A DNA stretch of 64,000 bases. Source: JALZVT01 sp039029135 (lineage in GTDB: Bacteria; Pseudomonadota; Gammaproteobacteria; Pseudomonadales; Azotimanducaceae). Position numbers and translations under genes: made by a program. Positions 20,383-28,287 of the stretch are shown here, one piece after another. Below the pieces are notes generated by a model that was not told where the DNA came from, made no database searches, and saw nothing but the letters and a program-made list of their open reading frames with translations. Position 1 is the stretch's first letter. Each line of letters starts with the position of its first letter. The stretch lies in assembly GCA_039029135.1 (NCBI GenBank), contig JBCCGT010000010.1:62001-126000 (forward strand), read 5' to 3'.

Positions 20383-20795
20383 TACCAGCGTGTTTGCAGG
20401 TCAACTCCGTCTTTTACCCAGTCGAGAGTGCCGGTCGCGACATGATAAAGTTCGCGTCCGCCGCGAGTCAGCGTAAAACGCTTCAGCATCCAGCCGCCGG
20501 TATTGAGTGTGAGGTCACGCTGGTCAACCTTGTCATCCACCATTCTAGTGCAGTCGGCGGATGGTCTCATTCTTAGGCTGGTCAGGACCTCGGCGGCGCT
20601 TTGTCCCCACTCTCTCAGTGCGAAAGTCAAGTAGTATCCATGTTCGTCTCTGCCGATTTGTGTGCTGGTCCAGTTTCTGCGGTCTTCAGGATTTATCGGA
20701 GGGTGATAGAGCGCTAGGGCCTGTTCATGGTACTCGCTGTCATCGCCTTGACCGTTTAGTACGAAATCCGCCATTGTCAGTAGGTCTCTAGACAT
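20346..20795 (-). CDS. Unknown 149-residue protein of the peroxidase-CHAT cassette
   Basis: No family recognised. Starting at MSRDLLTMADFVLNGQGDD (ATG at 20795, with AAAGGA nine bases upstream; an ATG six codons earlier is possible) the protein is soluble, without signal peptide. It has beta-rich stretches (YYLTFALREWG, RDLTLNTGGWMLKRFTL, RELYHVATGTLDW) and ends WYWRGLYSASGSE. One Cys (ADCTRMV). Its start overlaps the peroxidase stop by eight bases and its end overlaps the start of the CHAT gene, so the three are translated from one message. The genetic linkage implies it is a partner of either the peroxidase or the CHAT protein, perhaps a substrate, inhibitor or sensor; this is inference. 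Confidence 0.8.
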   Translation of the reverse strand: MSRDLLTMADFVLNGQGDDSEYHEQALALYHPPINPEDRRNWTSTQIGRDEHGYYLTFALREWGQSAAEVLTSLRMRPSADCTRMVDDKVDQRDLTLNTGGWMLKRFTLTRGGRELYHVATGTLDWVKDGVDLQTRWYWRGLYSASGSE

Positions 20796-22080
20796 TGATT
20801 TTGTTCCTTTCATTCACATAGTCGACAACGCTGATAAAGGTAACAGCGCGGTTGTTTTCAGTAAGCCAGGTCCCCAGCGGGCCCAATTCCTGGCGAATAG
20901 ATTCGGTGTTTCCACGGTTATCAAACAGATTCTTATTGGCGAGCCGTACAGCAGAGAATAGAACTTCGCCCACCAGCAGGCTTGCGAGAGGCCCCAACCT
21001 GTCGCCTTTGCTTTGGGGCGCGTTATCGCTCTCTTCAAGGAGATAGAGCCACAAGGGCATGTTGGCATAGTCCAGTCCACTGATGCCTCTAAGCCTCCCC
21101 CTCGCGGGCGCTCCTGTAAGCGGTCTTAAATCGACTAATTCCGATAGTTCAGGCACAAGGTTTTTTATCTCCGCTACGATTCTGGGGCCTCGTGCAAGCT
21201 GAGCCTTTTCCCCAGCCTTTATGTTGATGTTGACGATGTTCTTCTTCTTCCCGTGAAAGGGTGCGATACCCATGGCCTCGGGGAATGCCGTGTCTATGCG
21301 AGCCGCTGCCTGTGTGCTGAAATCATTCCAGTTAACAATGAACGAATCGTCAATGTTCGGGTTGTGTGACCGGAACATTTTCCCGATCTCTACGCCAGAT
21401 ATGCCAGGAACCGGAGGCCTATCGAAGCGTAGCAAGTATCGATGCAGAATCATGCTGTGCCCGAAACGGAATGCTGCCAATGAAAATTCCTCAGGAATTC
21501 CTGAATAGTCTTGGAATGGGCCGTAGAACCATGGCTGGTTCCTAATGTAATAGTCGAAAACACCTTTGGCCAATGTGTTTTTGGCGAAGTCTAGCATTGC
21601 GACTGCTTGAAAAGTTGATGAGCAAACCTCGATTGCGTTAGCTGTCGACAGTCCTTCATCTATCAACGTATTGTGATACTTCTGCCACCAGAGATGCATC
21701 TGCGAAATGAGGTGGTTTTCGTCATTTCTTGAGTCGGGAATCTCTGCTACGCCGCCTGTTCTTGCGAGGTCGCTATCGTGGACGTTTTTAAGACTCCCGA
21801 AGACAAACTTCCCATGCTTGTTTAGTGCCTGAATTCGCTGTTGGTCTGAAGCGCTGTGTCCGTACATACTTCCGAAATCGAGTTCCGGCGTCACGGTGCC
21901 CGGCGTTGAGCCGTTGGTGCTTGGCACGATGTCGTGCGCGATCATCTGCGCGATATAAGTGTAATGGGCCTTTACTGATGTCGCTTGTGCTGGTGGTTCA
22001 TCGGTCAGCGTTTTTTCTACAATGATTTTGCGAATCGACTTTGATACAGGGGTCATGGGTTTAAGTTGGAACATTCGCAT
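20788..22080 (-). CDS. Animal-type haem peroxidase (bacterial peroxidase-cyclooxygenase superfamily)
   Basis: A 430-residue protein with the animal haem peroxidase signature set. Distal His49 is in AQMIAHD, the calcium-site-like strand is LDFGSMYGHSASDQ (68-80), the Arg-Glu pair is Arg118/Glu121 (SRNDENHLISQMH), followed by KYHNTLIDEG, and proximal His208 is in AFRFGHSM. These correspond to myeloperoxidase His95, Arg239, Glu242 and His336, so the haem site looks complete. No signal peptide is present, so a cytosolic or non-classically released enzyme is likely. It may make hypohalous acid or oxidise lipids or phenolics. AGAGGT precedes the ATG. It is the first gene of the A/T-rich cassette. 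Confidence 0.9.
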   Translation of the reverse strand: MRMFQLKPMTPVSKSIRKIIVEKTLTDEPPAQATSVKAHYTYIAQMIAHDIVPSTNGSTPGTVTPELDFGSMYGHSASDQQRIQALNKHGKFVFGSLKNVHDSDLARTGGVAEIPDSRNDENHLISQMHLWWQKYHNTLIDEGLSTANAIEVCSSTFQAVAMLDFAKNTLAKGVFDYYIRNQPWFYGPFQDYSGIPEEFSLAAFRFGHSMILHRYLLRFDRPPVPGISGVEIGKMFRSHNPNIDDSFIVNWNDFSTQAAARIDTAFPEAMGIAPFHGKKKNIVNINIKAGEKAQLARGPRIVAEIKNLVPELSELVDLRPLTGAPARGRLRGISGLDYANMPLWLYLLEESDNAPQSKGDRLGPLASLLVGEVLFSAVRLANKNLFDNRGNTESIRQELGPLGTWLTENNRAVTFISVVDYVNERNKINV

Positions 22081-22676
22081 GATGTTTGACCTCTAGAATC
22101 ACGCGTAGCGTTTCCAGGTTTAGGAACGTACTGTCGCCAAATGGGGAATTCTCCTACCTTGTCATAGAAATAGTGAGATTGGTGTCTGTGCAGTGTTTAG
22201 GCTGTTCTCGGTGTTTACTCACACGGCCCGTACCGTAGTTGGGTGCTGAAGAGGTTTCGCCGCTGCCGTCGTGTCCTAGTCGCCCATCTAGATTACACGG
22301 TCGGTTAGTAGTCAGCGCAGTGCGTCCAAACAAGATTGTCCCGGGATGCGAGGACGTTGGGTGCACTTCTACGTTTTGAGGGCTAGTGGATTTGGGGGAT
22401 CTTGTGAGTGTCATCCTGATGGATATAGCAATGAATCAGTCCAGATATCGCCCAGTGGCACGCAAGTAGCACGAGTCTACTCGTTCGCCTCTTGCTGGTT
22501 CGGTCTGAAATGCTGAACAGCGATTCAGGATGACGTTCGGCTACATTTGCGCTGAGGGCTCTGCTTTGTAGCGGTTGGACGTTGCGCTCCTGTGTGAATG
22601 GCTCGCAATACCGATCGTGTACTGGCCTGCTGATGCGACCGACTGATCGCCACCCGATGGCGGCAAGCTGTTCAAT
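22081..22676 (-). other. 596-base gap inside the island, no gene found
   Basis: No convincing coding frame on either strand; an 86-codon minus frame at 22154-22414 has no usable Shine-Dalgarno and no protein-like composition. The gap separates the A/T-rich cassette from the more host-like large gene, and must hold the promoter of the peroxidase gene and the end of the large transcript. I see no terminator with a T-run. Confidence 0.5.
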
Positions 22677-25600
22677 CTACGCGAATGCCTCCAGTACTGC
22701 GCGAGTGAACGGCAGACACTTCAGGTCCTTGCTTTCCGCGAGGTGATGGGCGAACTGAAACGTACGCTGCACGCTGTTAAACGCCTTGGCGCTGGGTGGG
22801 CTGCTGTTCAGAAAGTCCTGGTACTCTTGAATGAAAGCCTCGGCGAGATCGCGAATGGCGGCCTTTGTGGCCACTTCGCCGATGTGAATGCGATAGATGG
22901 CGTCGACGAACTTGAAGTCGAAGCGAGCATTCTTACCCCACCAATCGAGATTGCCGCCGAGCGGCTTGTCGGCGCGCGCCTCGATTAGCGAATGCAGCTC
23001 CGCGCTGCGCTCAGCCGTCAGGTGCAGAGGCTTCGTCGTGGTACTCCCAGACAGCGATTCTCCGAGTAAGGCGTTCATCGCGCCGTAGTAGCCCTCGGCA
23101 TTGTCGCTCCGCTGCGATGCGTCGTAGGCCGCTGTCATGGCCTTTAGATCGCGCGCTATGGGCCGGCGCTGCATGACTAGCAGGCTCTTGTAGGCGCTGC
23201 CAATCAGGGCGTGGCGCTCGCTGGTTTCACCCAGTGTCTGCAGCCACTCCAGTTCAGCGATGCTGGCCTTTACTTCAGTCGTGAACTGGCTGCGGTCTTT
23301 CCTGCTGACCCTGCCCTTTTCGCTTTGCGCCAGAAACTGCTGCTCTGCCAGGCGCGACCTTATGTTCGCGCGTGTTTCAATCACGGCGAACGGCACGTTC
23401 TGCTGGCCTTCCTGGGAGGCCAGCGCCTTGTTGTACTGGGCCAGCGCCTCTGCGAAGAGTTTTGCCTCGCCCAGCACGTCACCGCGGGCGACCATTAGAT
23501 CGGCGCGTTTGTCCCAATCGCCGGGAATGCGGGCGTCGATCGCTTCGAGTGAATCCTGAACGCTGACGATGAAACTGGTGTCGTCTTGCGGACCCCAACT
23601 CTTGATTCGGCTCGACAGATTTTGCAACTCTGTCAGCGGCTCGGCGGGCGAAACGTAGCTCGGCTGCTGTCCCCGATCGCCCGACCCGCTGCCGCTCGCT
23701 CGGATGCGAAACTGGGGGCTGCCGTAGCACTGATAGGCTGCCCAGGTGTTGCTCATCGGATCGGATGCGTAGGCGGCCCTGCGTGCGGCCGTCACCGCTT
23801 CCCCGAAGGTGCCGCCCGGCAACAGTGTGCGATAGAACACGTCCGCGAAGCGCTCCGCCGCGGCATCGGAAACTTCCCAGCCGGTGGCGACGACGGCCTT
23901 CACGCCCATCTTGATGAACTGTGTCGCGAGGCTGCCGGCCAGTCGGTGGCGGTCTCTTTGACTCTCGCGCGGCACGGTGCCGGGTTGGTCGCTAATGGTG
24001 CCCGAGAAACAGCAGTTGATGAACACCAGTTCGGGCATGTAGCGCATCTGCCGGATCATGTTCGGTGTGAGCAGCTTGCGGTTGGCGTTCAGCGTCTCCC
24101 AGTCGCTGCCCGATGTCTCGCCGATCACCATGCCGCTGCGCTTTGGGTCGTTCGCGTCGAACACGCCGTGACCCGCGAAATGGAGAATGCGGTAGTCCTC
24201 GGCGAACAGGTCGCTGAGCAGCGCCGTATTGCTGACGTCGTCCTGGCCGCGAATACGACGGCTCGCGATGGTCCAGTCGTGCGCGCTTAGGGCACGGTCA
24301 ACCGCTTCGGCCTCGCGCTTCGCGCCGTCCAACTGGCTGAACTGCGGATCCTGCGCGGGCGTCGGGTCCCCCCACACCAGGGCGGTCGGCGTGGACGGGT
24401 AGGCGACCGAAGGGGGATCGAGTTCCTTCAGTGTGCGCAGCAGACCGCTGTTGCCGGGGCCGTCCCCGAGGCGTCGATCGCGCGTGCGGTCGAGAAACAG
24501 CTCCCAGGGCAGCGAGGCGGCGGGCTCGTCCAGCACCAGCAGAATGTTGCGCTCCTCCGCCGCGGCCTGCTTGTAGGCGTTCGGCAGCAACAGTTCGAAC
24601 AGCGCCTGGCGTTCGCGCGTCGCCTGAATGCCGCCGAGAAATGCCTTGTGCAGCAGGTCCTCGATGCTCAGCCGGTGGTTCGGAATGCTGTCCTCTGGCG
24701 CGCGCGCGGTGTCGACCATGGCGGTGAAGCGGAAATCCAGCGACGCGTCGCTCGTGTGCCTCTTGTGCTCTTTGCCTGCATCGCGTTCCTGCTCGATCAT
24801 GAACCGGGCCCACCAGAGATCTCTACTGGCGTAGCCAATCCGTCTTAGTCGGCCCTGCGCCTCCTTCAGTTGGCGATTGAGATTTAAGTTGCCCAGCGCA
24901 TGGAATTCCTCGGTGATGCCGAGCAGGCGCTGTAGCGACGCGATCGCCCGATCTTCGTAGATCTCGACGATCTGCAGCTTCCGCACCTTCGAAATGCGCG
25001 CGGCGGTCGGATCGGCGCCAGAACGGTTGAACTCGTCGATCTTCTGGTTCGCGAGCGTCAGGCCATCGAGCAGACAGCGAACCGATTCGGAAGATCCCAC
25101 CCCACCCTCGCTGCTGCCGACCAACAGGGCCGACAGACCGAGACCCCGGTCCAGATTCTGGATACCCATTTCAGCGCATCGCGTCGCGTAGGTGCGAATG
25201 CCCTGATCGATCGCGGCCACCAGCGCGGCCGTGTCGAGGCTGCCGACCTGCCCCAGCCCAATCACCACCGCGCCGCTAGTCTCCGCTTTCTTGTCTTCCT
25301 CGTTGAGAACGATCGCTGTCGAGCCAATCTCTCCAGGGTAGTCACCCATGTCGAGCCGATTGGACAGCCGGTTCTGCAGGCGATGGTTGAGCGCGGCCTC
25401 TGCGCTGTATATGCCGTCGTCTTTGTAGTGGCCGATGAGTACCGGGTAGGCCGCGTACTGAAGATCGCCGTGCACCACCTCGACGTCGACGCTCTGCGTC
25501 GTTGGGCCATCCTTTGCGACGGACAGAAAGTCGGTCGTCAGATCGTCTTCGTCCGGGAAAAACTCCGCCTCGTCCTCCTCGATCAGCCACTCGGACTCGA

Positions 25601-28112
25601 TCGCCTCCGGCGTCCCATCGGCGCTGCGCGCTTTGCGTAACGGCGGCGCGCTCGGCAGCTTCTGGGTGCTGCCCTGGGTCAGGAGATCTTCGTAGGCCCC
25701 GAACGCAGACTCGTGGTTCAGCAGTTCTCCGTGTTCTGCATCCAGGTACCACGCGCTGATACCGTCGGGTATGCCGCCCTGCCACAGCACGGTCCCGTCG
25801 CCTTCTCTGCTCGTATCGCGTCGCAGCCGACCGCCGTCAATGCTGACGCCCGCGGGCGTCTTCTTCGCGATGCCCGCGACATATTTGATGTGCTCCTGAT
25901 CCGTCAGCACGTTCTTCATGCGATCGTGGCTGGCGCGGGCGGCACGCAGCTTCTTGCGCGCTGGTACGACGCGCTCATCCAGATCAGGCTGCAGCGTCTG
26001 CCAGATCTCTCGGCTGAAGTGGTCCGCTTGCGAGTCCACCGGCAGCAGTTCCAGAAAGCCGGGGAAGCCGGCGACTATTGTGCGGACCTCGCGCAGCGAG
26101 TGTTTGAAATCGAGAAAAGCGAGCCGTCGCAGCGACTTGCTGCGGCCGAGTACGTTTTCCACGGCGGAGTAAGACCCCGCGTTTGGCGTGCCCGCCATGA
26201 CCAGGCGACCGCTGCGGCCTATGATCTGTTGCCAGATGGCTGGGTGCGCGCTGATCAGCGCTCTAGCGACCAGGCCGCCCATGGAGTGGGCGAGCAAATA
26301 GACTGGGCCGCTCGTTTTTTCGAGAATCTGGTCCAGTCGTGCAGCAAGATGCTCAGCAGCGTCGAAGACGGACAGCCGCCAGTCGTACGGGAACAGCTCG
26401 CAGTTGTACTTGCGCGAGAAGTACTCGGCCACTTCCTTGTAGCTGCCTTGGTGAAAACCGTCCGGCACGACGTTCTTGCTGCCGTGCTTGATCTTCTTGA
26501 GACCCCCGCCGACGAGACAGGAGATGTCCGCCCAGACGCGCTCTTTCTCTTTCGTCTCGTCCTCGTCCTCGATAGACAGGCCAGAGCCCATGATGCCGGG
26601 CAGCACGATGACGGTCGGCTTGCGCGCGTCCAGCGGCTTGTCATCTGAGCCGACCATATCGCCCGAGCCGAACTTCGCGATTCCCCGACTGGTCGATTCG
26701 CTCGACTCAGCCGGAGGCTCGACTAGCCCTCGATGGATCGCATCGATGCCGGATTGATGCCGAAAATACGAGAAGTGGCTGATGTTCGAGTCGTTGACCC
26801 GCCGGGTCTGCGCATTGGGCCACCGTCCAGCGGGGGCCAGCATCGACGGAGTCGGCACGACAAAGTCGTTGTCGCCGTCGAAAAACCGGTCGGAGACAAA
26901 CTCGCCGATATGTCCAAGGAAACCGCCACCCTCGTAGTTCCCGGCGACCACGGAGAGCTGCGCGTTTGTGCCGGGCGCGGAGTTGATGAGCCGGACGAGC
27001 GCAGATGACGGCTGCATCGCGGCCAGTCCCGGCAGCGCCTCTGGATTCCTTCTAGACTTGATGGTCGCCAGCAGCACGTCAGATACGATTGAGAACAGAT
27101 CGCTCGCCTCCAGGCCGAGCTTTTTCATCACGCTGACAACGCACGATAGCCATAGATCCAGGCGGCCCGACATTAGCGTCGTGCCGCGGGTGGGAGAGGC
27201 GATGCGCACGAAGCGATCGACGCTGATCGCCCGCGCATCCAGCTCCTGGGCCAACTGCGTCAGCGCAACGCGCTGATCCGGCTGCCCCGCGGCTTCAAAG
27301 AACGCGTAGCCATACTGCTTGAGGAAGCCCTGGCGCAATTCCGCGTCGCTCGCGAGCGTCAGCACGTCGCCGACGAGTCCGCCTCGAGAGTGACTGACGA
27401 GGTCGAGGGTCGCGCCCTCCGGCAGCGATTTGACCAGATCCAGCGCGTTGTCGATCGGGCTCTTCGTCAGCGATTCGTGGTCGAAGCCGAGGATTCGATC
27501 CGCGCCGTATTTCTGCTGCAGTGCGCTCCAGGCGACATTGGGTTTGCCGCCGAGATCTTTGAAGCTGTCGGGCGTGGACGAAAACGTCCCGTGTAGCAGC
27601 ACCAGCGCGCGGTTCTTGTCGCCGAGTTCGATGGCGCCGTCCACTAACGCAGATCCGTCGAAGTGATACAGGCCGCCGCCTCGGTGCAGCTTGCGCTCGA
27701 TGAGTTCCGCGATGAATTGGCTGATTCCCTCGCCCGCGAAGTCGATCGCCTCCTGTCTCGGATCGATGCCCAGCACTTTGAGACTCTTCAGCGCCCAGCT
27801 CGCGAGGCCGCGTTGAGAATCGTCAGACAGACGCGGATAGCCCAGCGGTGTGGCGTCGCCGCCGCGAGTGCCCGCGGCCAGGGACCGGGTGTCTTCCAGA
27901 TACTGCTCGACGCTCATCCACAGCGTCAGTCCCTGGCCAAAGTCCAGTTCGACCAGGTCGTTGCTGTCAACCGTCTCAGTCAGTAGCTGGGTCTGGCTTC
28001 GCGAGGAGCCCGGGTGCACGCCGAGCCGCACTTCCGTCGCGAACGCCTCGCCGCCCAGCGTGCTTTGGGCGTTCTCGATCCTGACCCCGTTGAATCGCAG
28101 TTGCTCGGTCAT
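22677..28112 (-). CDS. 1811-residue double alpha/beta hydrolase - CHAT protease - TRAFs-binding-like protein
   Basis: Domains in order: short N-terminal region; first alpha/beta hydrolase (about 165-470: LVLLHGTFSS, nucleophile Ser242 in VSHSRGG); second, LCAT-like hydrolase (about 495-805: VLPGIMGSGLS, FPYDWRLS, Ser610 in LAHSMGG); acidic linker; a domain at about 875-1070 resembling the N-terminal fold of leucyl aminopeptidase (VLIGHYKDDGIYSAEAAL, VVIGLGQVGSLD); a CHAT caspase-like domain (about 1130-1450: His1315 in HFAGHG, Cys1367/1368 in FINCCFSG); and a helical tail (about 1470-1811) with repeats like the TRAFs-binding domain (IAELEWLQTLGETS, GSAYKSLLVMQR, GYYGAMNALLG). No signal peptide or membrane segment, so cytosolic. 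GGAGAG precedes the ATG. It follows the DUF4062 gene by 175 bases. A CHAT-activated lipase effector is inferred. Confidence 0.88.
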   Translation of the reverse strand: MTEQLRFNGVRIENAQSTLGGEAFATEVRLGVHPGSSRSQTQLLTETVDSNDLVELDFGQGLTLWMSVEQYLEDTRSLAAGTRGGDATPLGYPRLSDDSQRGLASWALKSLKVLGIDPRQEAIDFAGEGISQFIAELIERKLHRGGGLYHFDGSALVDGAIELGDKNRALVLLHGTFSSTPDSFKDLGGKPNVAWSALQQKYGADRILGFDHESLTKSPIDNALDLVKSLPEGATLDLVSHSRGGLVGDVLTLASDAELRQGFLKQYGYAFFEAAGQPDQRVALTQLAQELDARAISVDRFVRIASPTRGTTLMSGRLDLWLSCVVSVMKKLGLEASDLFSIVSDVLLATIKSRRNPEALPGLAAMQPSSALVRLINSAPGTNAQLSVVAGNYEGGGFLGHIGEFVSDRFFDGDNDFVVPTPSMLAPAGRWPNAQTRRVNDSNISHFSYFRHQSGIDAIHRGLVEPPAESSESTSRGIAKFGSGDMVGSDDKPLDARKPTVIVLPGIMGSGLSIEDEDETKEKERVWADISCLVGGGLKKIKHGSKNVVPDGFHQGSYKEVAEYFSRKYNCELFPYDWRLSVFDAAEHLAARLDQILEKTSGPVYLLAHSMGGLVARALISAHPAIWQQIIGRSGRLVMAGTPNAGSYSAVENVLGRSKSLRRLAFLDFKHSLREVRTIVAGFPGFLELLPVDSQADHFSREIWQTLQPDLDERVVPARKKLRAARASHDRMKNVLTDQEHIKYVAGIAKKTPAGVSIDGGRLRRDTSREGDGTVLWQGGIPDGISAWYLDAEHGELLNHESAFGAYEDLLTQGSTQKLPSAPPLRKARSADGTPEAIESEWLIEEDEAEFFPDEDDLTTDFLSVAKDGPTTQSVDVEVVHGDLQYAAYPVLIGHYKDDGIYSAEAALNHRLQNRLSNRLDMGDYPGEIGSTAIVLNEEDKKAETSGAVVIGLGQVGSLDTAALVAAIDQGIRTYATRCAEMGIQNLDRGLGLSALLVGSSEGGVGSSESVRCLLDGLTLANQKIDEFNRSGADPTAARISKVRKLQIVEIYEDRAIASLQRLLGITEEFHALGNLNLNRQLKEAQGRLRRIGYASRDLWWARFMIEQERDAGKEHKRHTSDASLDFRFTAMVDTARAPEDSIPNHRLSIEDLLHKAFLGGIQATRERQALFELLLPNAYKQAAAEERNILLVLDEPAASLPWELFLDRTRDRRLGDGPGNSGLLRTLKELDPPSVAYPSTPTALVWGDPTPAQDPQFSQLDGAKREAEAVDRALSAHDWTIASRRIRGQDDVSNTALLSDLFAEDYRILHFAGHGVFDANDPKRSGMVIGETSGSDWETLNANRKLLTPNMIRQMRYMPELVFINCCFSGTISDQPGTVPRESQRDRHRLAGSLATQFIKMGVKAVVATGWEVSDAAAERFADVFYRTLLPGGTFGEAVTAARRAAYASDPMSNTWAAYQCYGSPQFRIRASGSGSGDRGQQPSYVSPAEPLTELQNLSSRIKSWGPQDDTSFIVSVQDSLEAIDARIPGDWDKRADLMVARGDVLGEAKLFAEALAQYNKALASQEGQQNVPFAVIETRANIRSRLAEQQFLAQSEKGRVSRKDRSQFTTEVKASIAELEWLQTLGETSERHALIGSAYKSLLVMQRRPIARDLKAMTAAYDASQRSDNAEGYYGAMNALLGESLSGSTTTKPLHLTAERSAELHSLIEARADKPLGGNLDWWGKNARFDFKFVDAIYRIHIGEVATKAAIRDLAEAFIQEYQDFLNSSPPSAKAFNSVQRTFQFAHHLAESKDLKCLPFTRAVLEAFA

Positions 28113-28287
28113 GCTGACTCTCCATGTGCTTCAGCCGGCGTGTGCGAACGCCCGCTGGTTGCTTCCTTGCCGCGAGGCAGTGGGATATTGAGGTTCTGTT
28201 GCCGCAAGCTCGAATCTCTCGCGGAAACAAGAGGCTCATGCTTCCAAAGGCGCCGCCGGCTACGCAGCCGAGGCGCGCCCGTGTCGC

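Noticed and set aside
22154..22414. Possible 86-residue gene in the island gap
   Set aside because: No proper Shine-Dalgarno, composition unlike a folded protein, and no visible similarity to anything known.
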